In this document: positions 1 to 11,190 of the stretch, piece after piece | Layout of the letters: each line of letters starts with the position of its first letter | How positions within the stretch are numbered: position 1 is the stretch's first letter | Assembly (NCBI GenBank): GCA_037157565.1 | Contig: JAZHRO010000026.1 | Location: 35,888,501 to 35,952,500 of the forward strand | Origin: Thalassia testudinum | Taxonomy: Eukaryota > Streptophyta > Magnoliopsida > Alismatales > Hydrocharitaceae | Length of the DNA stretch: 64,000 bases | Reading direction: 5' to 3' | Notes under the pieces: generated by a model | Told to the model about the DNA's origin: nothing | Databases searched by the model: none | Seen by the model: the letters and a program-made list of their open reading frames with translations, nothing else | Made by a program: the position numbers and the translations under genes

Positions 1-952
1 TGAGAAAAGAACGGTTTCCTCTTGACAAGCTTGTCTTCAGCAAGAAGGTTGAAATTCTTGCAGTTGATTGACAATAATGAATAATAACGAATGCATGAAG
101 AGATTAACAAGTGCTAACATTTTATACTTACGTTGTTTTGATGTGTGACAAGTCTAGTAAATTTTCTAGAGATGAAGAGACAACTTTCTGTAGGATCTCT
201 ACAATTAGATCATTAGCCAACATATTGGAGATATTTGCATTTTCCATGTCTTTCTTCTCTTTGTTCATCAAATGATGATTCAAATGTAACTCTATGAAAT
301 CAATGGGATGTACACTTTATTCAATTTTTCTGTTCATGTAGGGACATGGGAATTCATAAAATATCACAGCGGAAATTTTCATAATTGTGGTTGCATGGTG
401 TTCTTCTTGCTATAATGCAAGTTCATTACCAAATAAAAAACTACACATATGCCACAAGTTTTATCCTACAGACTTCTCCTCATGCTATGTTCTTCATCAA
501 TGCACTGGTTGTAAAAGTTCACACTAAAAATGTCAAGTAGAAGTTAATGTTTGGAGATAGTACCTTCTTGGATGATCAGATGCAATCCAATCCTTTGAAA
601 CTGCTCCACAATAAGTATCTACAAATTATTTTATTTTGGATGGATATTTGTCTGCGTCCTTCGATAGAATGGACATAAATAATGATTGAGAACAATTGCA
701 TGGTATCAAAAGGGTGCAAACCTATGATGGTTATATCTGTCAGGCACGAGTTGAATGATCCTTACTTTTCCTTCCACCGCTTGGAGCACTTCGTGTCGTT
801 CCAGTTCTACATGTCTGATGTACATGTCCCTTGAAACATGAACGTTTTTCCTTCCACATTGATGCATTTCATGTCCATCATGGGGATACATTGATTTATA
901 TTGGGAATATGCAATATCTTTTCTCAAATCGATAAATTAATTTTACATTATA
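1..952. other. AT-rich flank left of the nested complex
   Basis: No recognised gene. A 73-residue open frame on the minus strand (927-706) has a protein-like mix of charged residues and His, but I recognise no family. On the plus strand the frame from 895 (after TGA at 892-894) is open to the insertion point. When the 40-kb insertion is removed it continues from 40893 for another 34 codons, so the target may once have been coding. The rest looks like ordinary AT-rich plant intergenic DNA. Confidence 0.4.
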
Positions 953-1651
953 ATTTGTGATGTAGACACATCTATGTCATATAAACTATCTATTTATGTG
1001 TGTTCTTAGGTGTATAATTGCATTCAATATTATAAATATTGCATAGCATACATCATTCTGCATTTAAATTAGTTTGTACAAAATCTAGGTTAACTTTCCT
1101 TTTTGTGGCTACGGGACAGGGAGATATCATTTCGGGGCCTTGAATTGAAGATCCAACTGTACGAAGCTGATTAAGGCGACAATCGGAGTTCAACGACTCT
1201 AAGATCTCCCTAATTGGATTTTTGTAGCATTAGATGTAGTTCGAGAAAGATCAGAGATCAAGAGGCAAGGTGGTGCAAATCCATACCTCATATTACAAAT
1301 CTAACCGCATGGATGGGTTCGGATCGACGATTACAGCTCAACGACGTGAAAATCAGTCAAATCCGACATCCATGGCACCACCTACAAGCATTTGAAGATG
1401 GACGAGCAGGATAGCGCCACGTGGCACCATCCCAGCCACCCAAAATGGCCCAAGCTCCCCGCAACACTTCTTCAACCAATGATCGACGCATCTTAGTCGT
1501 TGAATCATCAATTCAACGACTGAGATTCACTCTCAGGCCTCCCATCATTTCCATTGAAGGAAAGGATCTGAGCGCTCTCAATTGTTGGATCACCATCCAA
1601 CAGTTGCAAGCGCTCGCCCCTTAAAACGTAACTGCGACCAAAGAACGTGCG

Positions 1652-1701
1652 TAGCATAGTGGGTAAGGCTCTTTGCCATTGGAGGTCGCGTGATCGAGTC
1701 T
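1652..1701 (+). other. tRNA-like A box/B box (SINE-head-like) inside the LTR
   Basis: TAGCATAGTGG (1652-1662) fits the pol III A box TRGCNNAGTGG, and TGATCGAGTCT (1691-1701) resembles the B box GGTTCGANTCC. The 28-base gap is short of, but near, usual tRNA spacing. The right LTR has the same pair at 31789-31799 and 31828-31838, with a perfect A box. Plant SINE heads look like this. I cannot define a SINE 3' end or flanking duplication, so this may be a captured SINE head or a chance tRNA likeness inside the LTR. Confidence 0.4.
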
Positions 1702-2172
1702 TCACTCCGTGCCTCCTACTCTCACTCAAACAACGTAATTCAGCTGTTCGATCAAGCATCAACGGCTTAGATCGACCGATCAGATGGAGGTGCGATTGGG
1801 CTCCAGATTTCACGTGCAATCAGACGTGCTCCTCAGCACTCGCGCTCGTGAGGGATCTAGAGCATCCAATCTTCATCGGATGGCGATTAAAGTGGTTGTG
1901 TCACCCTTTAACACATGAAGGCGATGAGGCGCGCGTGATCCTAAGCCGTCGAATGCATGATTGGACGGCTGAGGAGTAGCCAGTGCACGAACAGCTGAAG
2001 CTGAGGAGGCGATGACATGGCGTGCTTTGAGTTCTTGGATCTCCATCGAGCGGCTAACGTTGCACGTGCAGCTTTAGTGACGTGCAACTACAGTGACACA
2101 CATATCTGTCACTAAAGACCTGTATTAAAGATTTAAAGATGTTAAGTGACATTTTTGCCCTCAAAACCCACC

Positions 2173-2180
2173 TATATAAA
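2173..2180 (+). promoter_or_regulatory. TATA box of the outer left LTR
   Basis: TATATAAA lies in a context shared by the right LTR (32310-32317) and, on the minus strand, the inverted copy (13778-13785). The nested copia inserted only five bases downstream, separating this promoter from its transcript. Confidence 0.6.
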
Positions 2181-2185
2181 GCCCC

Positions 2186-3514
2186 TATAGGATCTGTAAA
2201 TCACAAGTACATTAGAAAGGGGGATGAATAGTGTGGTAGATAAAAAAAATTGCAAGACAATGCAAACCACAAAATGCACAAGATATATAGTAGTTCCCCT
2301 CACTTGGGTACTCTACTACCTAAGGCTCCCGACTTAGGATTTTTAACCCGATTCCCTCAATCTGAAGGGAATCAATTTACTAAAACTTGAGGTAATTAAT
2401 AGGTTACCTCAACCCAATTACAAGATATTAAAAAAAAATAAAGATACAAATGTAAGTAAAATGCAAATAAAAGCTTATAACTAATCCCTAAGTCTCCAAC
2501 AATTATATTGCTTAATATGAGTATGTAAATAAATCTAATGAGAATACTAAGGCATAAAACAAACGAATTTATCAGAGAGGAACACGATCGCCTTGATGAC
2601 TTGTTACAAGTGGAAAGTGGCCTTGAGAGAATTGCAACAAAACAAGCTCTTTTACAGCTAGTAAATTGTGAATTGAAGGTGTAGGCAAAGATAGAATTAT
2701 GACTTCTTGGTTGTGTGCAAAAGTCACTTAAAGAGTGCTTATATAACTCACTAAGCACCTTCCTTACTATTACTAGCCGTTAGGGGCAAGTTGGGAAGAT
2801 TAGAGATAGGTTTACTTGCAAAATAGCTGTTCAGATTGATCACAACGGTTAGTTGGTACCGGTACTAAACTTTTGGTACCGGCATTGACTGCCTATAGTC
2901 AGCCCAACTAAGTCACTAGGTATTGGTATTCATGATGAGTACTGGTACTTGTGACTCACAGATTTGAATCTAGTGACCTACATGTATCGGTACTTGTAAG
3001 GTCCAGACAAAAACCAAGTGCACAAACTGTGACCACTTGGTACCGATACTCACAATGAGTACCGGTACTTATTGTTCACAATTTGGGATTTAGGTCCAAA
3101 CCTGTGCCTAGCATGTACCAGTACTTATGACCAGTATCGGTACTTGCTACATGTACCAAATATTGTAAGTGTAAGTCAATTTTTAGAGATATCCAACCTA
3201 CTCTAAATGACTTTATTTTGAAAAAATCGATTTTGAGTTTTGAAATGAGTGAATGAACGATTTTCTGAACCCTAATTATCTCTACTTTGATTTTAACTCC
3301 TAGATTATGTTTTGCTTGTTAGGAGACATACAAAGATTCTAAAATACAATTAATACAACAAGAAAATAGTATTCTAATCTTCTTCCTTCATATGCTATCT
3401 TGTTGCTTGCATCCATAGATTCATTTGACCTATAATACTTCATAAACACATTAGATTTTAAAATGGTTTTGTTAACACCAAAACACAGAAGAGAGATGGA
3501 ACTAGGTTTCAACA
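2186..3514 (-). repeat. 3' LTR of the copia at 2186-12565
   Basis: It matches 8979-9149 plus 11411-12565. The outer end reads TATAGGATCTG where the partner has TGTAGGATTTG, so the terminal TG has mutated to TA; the inner end is CAACA at 3514. A minus-strand TATA box (cttatata read on +) lies at 2738-2745, with its counterpart at 11790-11797. Confidence 0.85.
2855..3171. repeat. Array of degenerate GTACCGGTAC palindromes in the copia LTR
   Basis: About ten full or half copies of the perfect palindrome GTACCGGTAC and decayed forms (GTATCGGTAC, GTACTGGTAC, GGTATTGGTATT) lie in about 320 bases. They are often paired with short spacers such as TCATGATGA. The partner LTR has the same array at 11908-12211. 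Many variants are CG to TG or CA changes at the central CpG, consistent with decay of methylated cytosine. Palindrome arrays in LTRs are known in Sireviruses. Confidence 0.75.
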
Positions 3515-3534
3515 ATCTCTCTCTTTTTGGTGTT
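3515..3534 (-). other. Polypurine tract beside the copia 3' LTR
   Basis: On the minus strand this reads as an A/G run (AAAAAGAGAGAGAT) directly upstream of the LTR start TGTTGAAACC. It would prime plus-strand DNA synthesis. Two further purine-rich tracts lie at 3618-3632 and 3637-3650 (read as C/T runs on +). Confidence 0.65.
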
Positions 3535-3889
3535 GACAAAACAAACAAGATACTCATATTTAAAAATAAATAGAGACTTAATAAGAGAAGAATAAAAAAC
3601 TCCACAAGGAGTGAAAAACCTCCCCCTCAAACTAAGCTCTCCCTATTTTAAATATGAAGTATCCAATCATTTCTCTCTTTTTTTGTCAAGCAAGCAAAAA
3701 GATGAGCAAATAATAGAAATAAAACATGATATATTTCACATAAGCAAACAAAGCATGTACATGAATAACCAACTCTATTCAATTATCATAACACGATAAA
3801 GTTCATAAAGATAAGGCTTGAAACAATTTTTAACACATAATTGTCTGAAAGTCATACAAATTTAACAAGCAACAAAAATGAAAACTATG

Positions 3890-4234
3890 CTAATTTCTAT
3901 GACGTTTTCTAATAAGCTTTTGCACATGTCCACCATCATCGTCGTTGTCGTCATCATCATTGTCATCGTCATCTTCATCTTCATCATCACTTTCTTCATA
4001 TGAAACTTCTTCGTAATCTTCCATGTCTTCTTCTTCTTCTTCATCATCATGAAGAATAGGTTCTTCTACCGCCATTGAAACAGGAGATGGATCTTGAAAA
4101 TGCTTTTTCCTTCTTTCACTGTATTCTTGAGGTGCTTTTGGTTGAGTCCGCTTCCTTTGTTTAGGTTGTTGAGTGGAAGAAGTGACATGGGAGGACTCAA
4201 TAGAAAGAGAAAGGTCATGGAATTTGCGTTCCAT
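3890..4234 (-). CDS. Acidic open frame downstream of copia pol
   Basis: An open frame of 114 residues between the end of RNase H (about 4385) and the 3' LTR. It starts MERKFHDLS, has a basic middle (residues 20-46) and a very acidic stretch (about residues 64-98, mostly D and E), then a short basic end. The acidic part comes from a GAT/GAA-type trinucleotide run at 3935-4056. Some Sireviruses carry an extra 3' open frame in this position, described as envelope-like, but I see no signal peptide or membrane segment here. It could be a decayed extra gene or an incidental open frame in a microsatellite. Confidence 0.35.
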   Translation of the reverse strand: MERKFHDLSLSIESSHVTSSTQQPKQRKRTQPKAPQEYSERRKKHFQDPSPVSMAVEEPILHDDEEEEEDMEDYEEVSYEESDDEDEDDDDNDDDDNDDDGGHVQKLIRKRHRN

Positions 4235-4384
4235 GTGACGGAAGGCAAAATTTAGATTGGTTGAATTTTGACCAATGTAATTGCAGGTATTTAATCAATC
4301 TAATAGTATTTTAACCAATGTAGTGAGGCCCTCAGAGATTTTTATAAATACAAACAAATTCCATATCAATCAAATTGTTAGTTT

Positions 4385-5817
4385 TGAATCTCTTTTATGG
4401 TACAAAGTTCTAATTTTCTTCTTATAAAGCAAAATCTCTCTACTACAAGAGGTTTTGTAAAGATGTTTGCCAATTGGTTTTGTGTGTCAATGAATTCTAA
4501 TTGAATTCATCCTTGAAGCACATTATCTCTAAGGAAATGATGTCTAACATCTATGTGCTTGGTATGTAAATGATGAATTGGATTTTTTGATAAATTTATT
4601 GCACTTGTATTGTCACATAAAATTTTGGATTGCGCAAAATTCAATCCAAAGTCGCACAAAGTCTGTTTCATCCAAATGACCTGAGAGCAAGCAAGTGAAG
4701 CAGTAATATACTCTGCTTCAGTCGTAGAAAGTGAAACACAAGTCTGTTTCTTAGAGAACCATGAGATTAGAGATTCTCCAATAAAATGACATGTGCCGCT
4801 GGTGCTCTTTCGGTCTGTCCGACTCCCTACATAGTCTGCATCACTATAGGATAATAGATTTAAGGATTGTGCTTTAGGATAGAAAAGACCAAGATCTTTT
4901 GTGTTGTTTGGGTATCTAAATATTCTTTTTACTGCATTAAAATGTGATTCCTTAGGTTCGGATTGGAATCTCGCACATAAACATGTAGAAAAAAGAATAT
5001 CAGGCCTAGAAGTTATAAGATATAGTAGTGAATCTATCATGCCCCGGTATTTCTTTTCATCTACTCTCTTGCTGGATAAATCTTCACTAAGAGAAGCAGA
5101 TAAAACAATCAGAGTCTCTTTGCCATTTACATTTTCAAAGTCAAATTTCTTGAGAATTTCAAGAACATATTTTGTTTGACTAATGTAAATTCCTATATCT
5201 AATTGTTGAATTTGGAGTCCTAAACAGAATTTGAGTTCACCCATCATACTCATTTCAAACTCAGTCTTCATAGTGTTACAGAAATGTTGACACAGGGACT
5301 CCTTAGTTGATCTAAATATAATATCGTCAACATATATTTGAACTAGTAGGATGTCATTTCCTTCTTTTACAAAAAGAGTTGAATCAACAACTCCAATACT
5401 ATATCCGTGCTGAAGAAGAAAGGTCCTAAGCCTATCATACCAGGCTCTGGGAGCTTGTTTAAGTCCATATAATGCCTTATTAAGCTTGTATACATGCTCT
5501 GGGTGTGCTGGGTCCTCAAACCTGAGAGGCTGATGAACATAAACTTCTTCCTTAATATAACTATTAAGAAAAGCACTCTTGACATCCATTTGATATAGCT
5601 TGAAGTCCTTTGCACTTACAAAGGCAAGTAGCATTCGTATGGACTCCAAGCGAGCAACAGGAGCATATGTCTCATCAAAGTCAATACCCTCCCATTGGTT
5701 ATAGCCTTGAGCTACAAGTCTGGCTTTATTCCTAATCATTAAACTAGATTCATCCAATTTATTTTGGATTACCCACTTGGTTCCAATGATGGAATTACCC
5801 TCAGGGGTGGGTACCAA
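4385..5817 (-). pseudogene. Copia reverse transcriptase-RNase H, decayed
   Basis: Converts element RNA to DNA. A 436-residue open frame (5817-4507) contains the copia RT core: [11 protein letters not shown], the [15 protein letters not shown] block, and the catalytic YVDD. The RNase H region follows, with [26 protein letters not shown] and CDNTSAI. A stop at about 4507 is followed in frame by the usual copia C-terminus (ANIFTKPL, then RFCFIRRKLELC) to about 4385, so the annotated end is the family end rather than the stop. Upstream, 5818-6072 encodes the linker to integrase with several stops (a DVKTRS block is visible). Both YVDD aspartates are intact, but the polyprotein is broken. Confidence 0.9.
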
Positions 5818-6072
5818 GTTCTATACATTATTCCTAGTAAATTGGAATAGCTCCTCCTACATAGCTACAACTCATGATTCATCCTTTAATGCCTCATCAA
5901 CTCTCTTGGGTTCAAGTTGTGAAACAAAGGCATTAAGGACAAAATCAACTCTAAAGTGAGATCGAGTTTTTACATCTTGTTCAATATCACCTATGATTTG
6001 ATCTTGAGGGTGATCTTTATGGTGTATTCATTATTTTGGAAGATCATGTACATTTCATTTATCTTTCATTTT

Positions 6073-7149
6073 TTATACATTGATGAAAGGGGTATCTTCA
6101 TCATCAGAATCTAAATGATTTGGTTCAGGTTCACCTAAGTTTGTTTCATCGAATGAAACATGCAAGGATTCTTCTATAACAAAAGTTCTTTTATTAAAGA
6201 CTCGATAAGCTTTGCCTCTTATTAAATAGCCAATAAAAATGCCTTCATCACCTTTAGCATCAAACTTATCAAGTCGATCACGAGTGTTTAATAAATAACA
6301 TCGACTTCCAAACACCCTAAAATATGAAATCCTAGGAGACTTCTCATAATAAAGCTCATATGGAGTTTTCTTAATAATAGGCCTTAAGAGAGTTCTATTA
6401 AGAACATAACATGCCATATTAATGGCTTCTACTCAGAAATATTTTTGAAGCTCAAACTTCAAGAGCAAAGTTCGGGCGCATTCCTGTAGAGTGCAATTCT
6501 TGCGCTCTACAATACCATTTTGAGATGGTGCACGAGGAAATGAAAATTCATGGGTTATGTCAGAATTGACATAAAAACTTGAAAATTTTTCATTTTCAAA
6601 TTCACCCCCACGATCAATCATAAGTCTAAGAATAGAGGATGATTTTTCCTTTTGAAGTCTTCGAGCAAGACTTAGGAAGGAATCAAATGAGTCATCCTTA
6701 TATTTCAAGAAGATGACCCAAGTGAACCTAGAGAAGTCATCAACAATAACTAGGCAAAATTTTGATCCATTTAGACTCTCAAATCGTGTTGGTCCAAATA
6801 GATCAAGATGTAACAATTTTAAAGGTCGTGTTGTTGAAATTAAGTCTTTAGGTTTAAAAGAAGCTTTGTGCATTTTTCCGAGTTCACAAGATTTGCACAA
6901 AACATCCTTTTTAAAAGTTAGTTTGGGTAGGCCCCTTACTAACTCATTTTTGGCTAACCTATTAAGATGTTTGTGATTAATGTGACCTAGCCTACAGTGC
7001 CAAAGATCTACTTCAACATGGGAGGCAAGCAGACATTTTACAAATTTCTCTTGTAAAAAATGAAGAGCACAGATATTTTCATATCTAAAGCCTTCAATTA
7101 AGACCGTATTTGTTCCTTTTAATATTTTAAATCCAACTTTAGTAAACAA
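6073..7149 (-). pseudogene. Copia integrase, decayed
   Basis: Inserts element DNA into the chromosome. Two open pieces (7149-6433 and 6417-6073) are interrupted near 6425. The N-terminal zinc module is visible as HCRLGHINH followed by CKSCELGK. The catalytic core has the DDE triad: D in HLDLFGP, D in MIDRGGEFEN, E in NGIVERKN. The second piece continues with GSRCYLLN and the GYLIRGKAYRVFN block near the integrase end. Typical Ty1/copia order, lying between protease and RT. Confidence 0.88.
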
Positions 7150-7289
7150 AACATCACATCAATTATCACATATTTGACTAACACTAAGCAGGTTATGTTT
7201 TAAGTTTTCTACTAAAAGAACATTACGTACCTACTTAGAAGAATTACCTATTGTACCTTCACCAATAATGCGACAACGTTTGTTGTCGC

Positions 7290-7495
7290 CCAACTTGACG
7301 TGTCCTCTATCTTCGATTCTGGTTCACTTGATAAAGAGGTCGGAGTGTCTCGTCATGTGCTTGGAACACCCACTGTCTAGGATCCATTTGTCCTTCTTGA
7401 CCTGCAAAATAGTTTATTAAATCTATTTTAGGTATCCATTTTCTTTTGGGTCCTTGATGGTTAGTATCCTTCAAATCCTTAGGTTTATAGATCAC
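7290..7495 (-). pseudogene. Copia aspartic protease, frameshifted
   Basis: Near 7355-7395 the minus strand encodes DKWILDSGCSKHMTRHSDLF, with the catalytic DSG of copia proteases. The open frame just upstream (7495-7307) reads the same bases in another frame, so a frameshift lies near 7395-7410. The upstream frame holds the usual gag-protease linker (GPKRKWIPK). The rest of the protease, to 7150, has stops. Confidence 0.7.
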
Positions 7496-7539
7496 TTTAG
7501 TGTTAGATCTATAATTCTTAGTATTCTTGACCTTTTGAT

Positions 7540-8927
7540 AAATCCATGCATGTATAGTTGTATGTGATTTATTTTATGCTCTTTTTATTATTGATCTTGG
7601 CTTTTAAATTATTACAAAATTCTGTATTCAGCCTAGTTATTGTTTTTAGATTATTCAAAGTGTCCTCAAAATGTTTATAAATATCTTATAATTCTATTAT
7701 TTTAGTTTGCAATTGATTGTTAGTTTCTTTTGACATTTCTAATTCTATTTCTAAACAAGATTTCTCTATTTCTAAAGTTTTATAACTATTATGCAAGACC
7801 TTATTTTCTTTTTTAATCAACCTAGCTTTGTGATACAAATCTTCATATGCTTGTAATAACTCATTAAAAGTGACTTCAGAGTCTACCTCATTTTTTGAAC
7901 TGTCGTTATTCACCATTAAACAAAGATGTGCAACTTCTGTTTCTTCAGATTCCTCAGAAGATGATTCCGTGTTAGAATCACTATCAGCCCAAGTCACCTT
8001 GTTTGCCTTTCTTGAAATCTTCTTCTTCCAATTGAGTTCTTTGTCTTTCTTCTTTTCTTCCTTCTTCTTCTTGATCATTGGGCAATCTTCTCATACGTGC
8101 CCCTTCTTGCACTCAAAATAATTAATGTCATTTGTAAATTTATTTACTTTCTTATCTTGTTTTCGGATGAATCTTCTCATTAGAAGAGCAAGCTCCTCTT
8201 CTTCATCGAAGTTGGAATCGTTAAGGTCGGACTCCTCCTTTATAGCTTTAAAAGAAAGCGCCTTCTTCTTGCTTATGGATTTTTCTTCAATCTTCTTCAT
8301 ATTTTCCAATTGGACTTCATATGCCATAAGACTTCCAATCAAGTCATCCAAGGAGAGAGTAGAAAGGTCTTTCGCCTCTTGGATGGCTGTGGTCTTTGGA
8401 GACCAATCGCTTGTAAGGGATCTCAAGATCTTCCTTACAAGCTGCTCCTCCTTCAGCTTGACTCCAAGGTTCTTCATTGGATTTATGACCTCTCCAAATC
8501 TTGTGTACATTCCTTTGATTGTTTCACCTTTCTACATCCTGAAACACTCATAGCTTTCTGTTAGAATAGAAATATGTGTTTCTTTTACCTTACTTGTACC
8601 TTCATAGGTGACTTGCAACGTGTTCCATATCTCGTATGCAGACTCGCATGTGGAGATACGGTTAAACTCTTCCCTTGATAACGCACAATAGAGTGTGTTC
8701 ATCGCTTTCGCATTTCCCATGATCTTTTTATTTTGTTCTGTAGTCCAAACAATACCTTCCTACGACTTTGGATCCATATACTTCTCTTGGATAAGAGTCC
8801 ATGAGTCCTCATCCATGGCCTTGAGGAAGATTTGCATCCTCCTTTTCCAGTATCCATAGTTCGTCCCATCAAAGTAGGGAGGATGTGTGGATGACTATCC
8901 TTTGGTGCGCTTGACTGAAGATGTCAT
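7540..8927 (-). pseudogene. Copia gag with a damaged zinc knuckle
   Basis: Forms the element's virus-like particle. The likely start is the ATG at 8927 (MTSSVKRTKG), followed by a stop and then PPYFDGTNYGYWKRRMQ, the conserved copia gag N-terminus. It continues in pieces: 8720-8532 (EFNRISTCESAYEIWNTLQ), 8510-8091 (EEQLVRKILRSLTSDW) and 8078-7686 (Lys-rich then coiled coil). The CCHC zinc knuckle at about 8091-8120 reads YFECKKGHV then EDCP: the first Cys is Tyr and a stop falls within it. At least three stops or frameshifts are present. The same gag type occurs in the gag-only element at 35544-37275. Confidence 0.85.
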
Positions 8928-8964
8928 TGCGAAAGAAAATAGTTACTTCTTCTATTCTTGACCC

Positions 8965-8976
8965 GCTATGATACTA
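8965..8976 (-). other. Primer-binding site of copia, degenerate
   Basis: On the minus strand TAGTATCATAGC matches the initiator-Met-type site TGGTATCAGAGC at 10 of 12 bases and lies two bases from the LTR end at 8979. Confidence 0.75.
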
Positions 8977-10140
8977 CCTGTAGGATTTGTAAATCATAAG
9001 CACACTAGAAGGTGGGGATGAATAGTGTGGTAGATAAAAAAAATTACAAGACAAAGCAAACCACAAAATGCACAAGATATATAGTGGTTCCTCTCACTTA
9101 GGTACTCCACTACCTAAGTCTCCCAACTTAGGATTTTTAACCCAATTCCTGATGCAAAATTTGGCGTGATTTGTAAAAGTGGGTTTTTAAGTCGTTGTAA
9201 CAAGCCAAATCGCAAATGCTTTTAAAATTTATAACCTAGATAGGGAAGTATCTAGGGTCGTCCAAGGAGGCAACCTTTTGCGAAATCAAATCAATCTCTT
9301 GCTTGAAATGAGGAAATCACCTTTCCTTTTGGTCTTTTCAAATATATTTTTTTAGGGTTTTGAAATAACGGGAACACGCGAGTTTTGTTGATAGTGGGAA
9401 AACAACTAATACCTATTTTAATAAGGCTAACCCTAAGGTGACAGGTAGAGCCTCTCCCCAAGCTCACCATAGGCACGTGGAGGCCTAGAGTAATTAGGGA
9501 GAGGGAGTGAAACAAATGCTAGGCAAAACTTGTAAAAAAAACTATGCAACAAAAATTAAGAGAAGGCAACTTGATTTAATGAAAATTGTCTACACAAAAC
9601 CTATAGGGGAATGCTTCTACTCTACTTGAAAATACAAGAAAAATAAAACACAAATCCTCTATATAAAATGTTGAAGGAGAGGGCTTCTTGCTCCAAACCA
9701 AGTAGCTCCTTGACTTGAAAAGACAACTCCTTCTCCTTCCTTGAGATGCTCCTCCAAATGATGTCCTCCAAGGTGGAAGCTACCACCTTCAATGATCTCC
9801 TTTAAGGGTGGGCGTGCACCACCCTTGCTCCTCCTTGCCTGGCCATCCTCCTAGTGGGGGAGTGCTCCTCCTACTTGGCGTGGCATAAGGGAGAAGGAAA
9901 AGGGGAAGAAGGCACCAAGGGGGTGGGTAGGATGCCCCCTTAATCTTCTTCTCTTCTTCTTCTTCCTTGGCCATGGGTATGGTGGTTGTAGGGTGGAATT
10001 ATACTAAAGGGAGGATGAAGAAAAATGGTGGTAGGTGATGGGTTTATATAGAGTGGGATGGGGGTGGTTGGCGTGGTCTTTAATGGAGGGCTAGGATAGG
10101 CTTTTGGGTGGTGGTTAGAGATCTAGGGCTAGGAATAAAT

Positions 10141-10411
10141 GGTGCCAACCCAAGGGTCATCTAGGTGGTGGTGCCCTTTATAGTTGGCGCCAAAAAGGGC
10201 CTTCTAGAAGGCTATTAGGTGGCGCCATCATAGGGTTCTAGAAGGGGGGTATGTGGATGGCTAGGATGGGTTATATGGGTAGGTGTAGGGTGGATAAAGG
10301 GGATTAAAGTTGGCGCCAAAAGGGAGGTGGTTAGGGTTAGTTTTGGCGCCAACTTTTGGTGTCTTTTGGTGGTTAGTTGAGGGGTGAAAGGTAGTGAAGG
10401 TGGTGGCGCCA
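10141..10411. repeat. TTGGCGCCAA palindrome array in the solo LTR
   Basis: Copies or near-copies of the perfect palindrome TTGGCGCCAA occur at about 10141, 10184, 10219, 10310, 10343 and 10403, separated by G-rich spacers (AGGGTGG-like). The related element at 55634-58172 has a matching array at about 56620-57210, including decayed GGTGCCAA and GGCACCAA forms. Confidence 0.75.
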
Positions 10412-10424
10412 AAGGGAGTAGGGT

Positions 10425-11190
10425 GGAGCTAGCTAAGGTGAGCTAGGTAGGGCTTAGTTGGGGGAGCTAGTTAGGTGGGGTTTTAGGGTGGTGATTGGTC
10501 AACGGAGCTGGAGTCTAGCTAAGCTAAGCTAAGCTATGCTAGCTTAGCTAGTAATGGAGTTGAGGAGTAGGCAATGGGAGCTAAGGTTTGAGGAGAGGAG
10601 CTGGACAAAAAAAGTCTGGAGTTGCACTGGAGCTGACAGCTGCTGAAGAGGGTGGCATGGAGCTACTATAGCTAGCTTAGCTTGCTAGTTCTTTGCTAGC
10701 TGCTAAGCCAAGCTAAAGTAAGTTGGCTTCTATCATGAGGAGCTGAGGTGAGCTGGGTTTGGTGCTCCCGGGGAGGATCAAGCTGGTTGGGGTGGCTAAG
10801 GTAGCTTAGCTCAACTGAGTTGAGCTAAGCTGAATCCTCGGGAGCTGGACTTGAGCTTCCTAAGCTGAAATGAAGTCATCTTCAATTGGCTAGAGTTGAG
10901 TGGAGCTGGATATAGCTAGACCTGAGCTGGGGTGAACTCCAGTCAACTCAGTTGAGCTAGCTAGAGCTCCCTGTGAACTAATCGGAGCTGAGATGAGCTA
11001 GACTCAGCTAAGTTGAGCTGGATCTGAGCTGACCTGCGCTAGGGTGAACTAAGATGAGCTCTCTAGAGCTACCATTCAGCTGAGATGAGCTGAATGGAGC
11101 TACGATGAGCTAACCCTAGTTCAGGTGAGCTGAATTCCAGCTATGGTGAGCTGGATTAAGTTGAATTCCAGCTAGTAAGAGCTTTTTCTT
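10425..11190. repeat. AGCT-rich degenerate repeat tract
   Basis: About 770 bases dominated by AGCT tetramers in units like GAGCTGAGCTAAGCT and GGTGAGCTGGA, without a fixed period. A matching tract is at about 57310-57935 in the related element. No coding potential. Confidence 0.7.

Noticed and set aside
1648..1720. A functional tRNA gene
   Set aside because: The A and B boxes are present, but I could not form a full cloverleaf with acceptor and anticodon stems, and it is repeated only with the LTR.
8125..8564. Plus-strand open frames opposite copia gag
   Set aside because: Antisense shadows of the gag coding frame on the minus strand.
10141..10411. TGGCGCCA copies as primer-binding sites
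   Set aside because: They resemble the tRNA-Asp-type site core but are repeated palindromes inside a solo LTR, not next to an LTR end, and lack the following GTTGCC.
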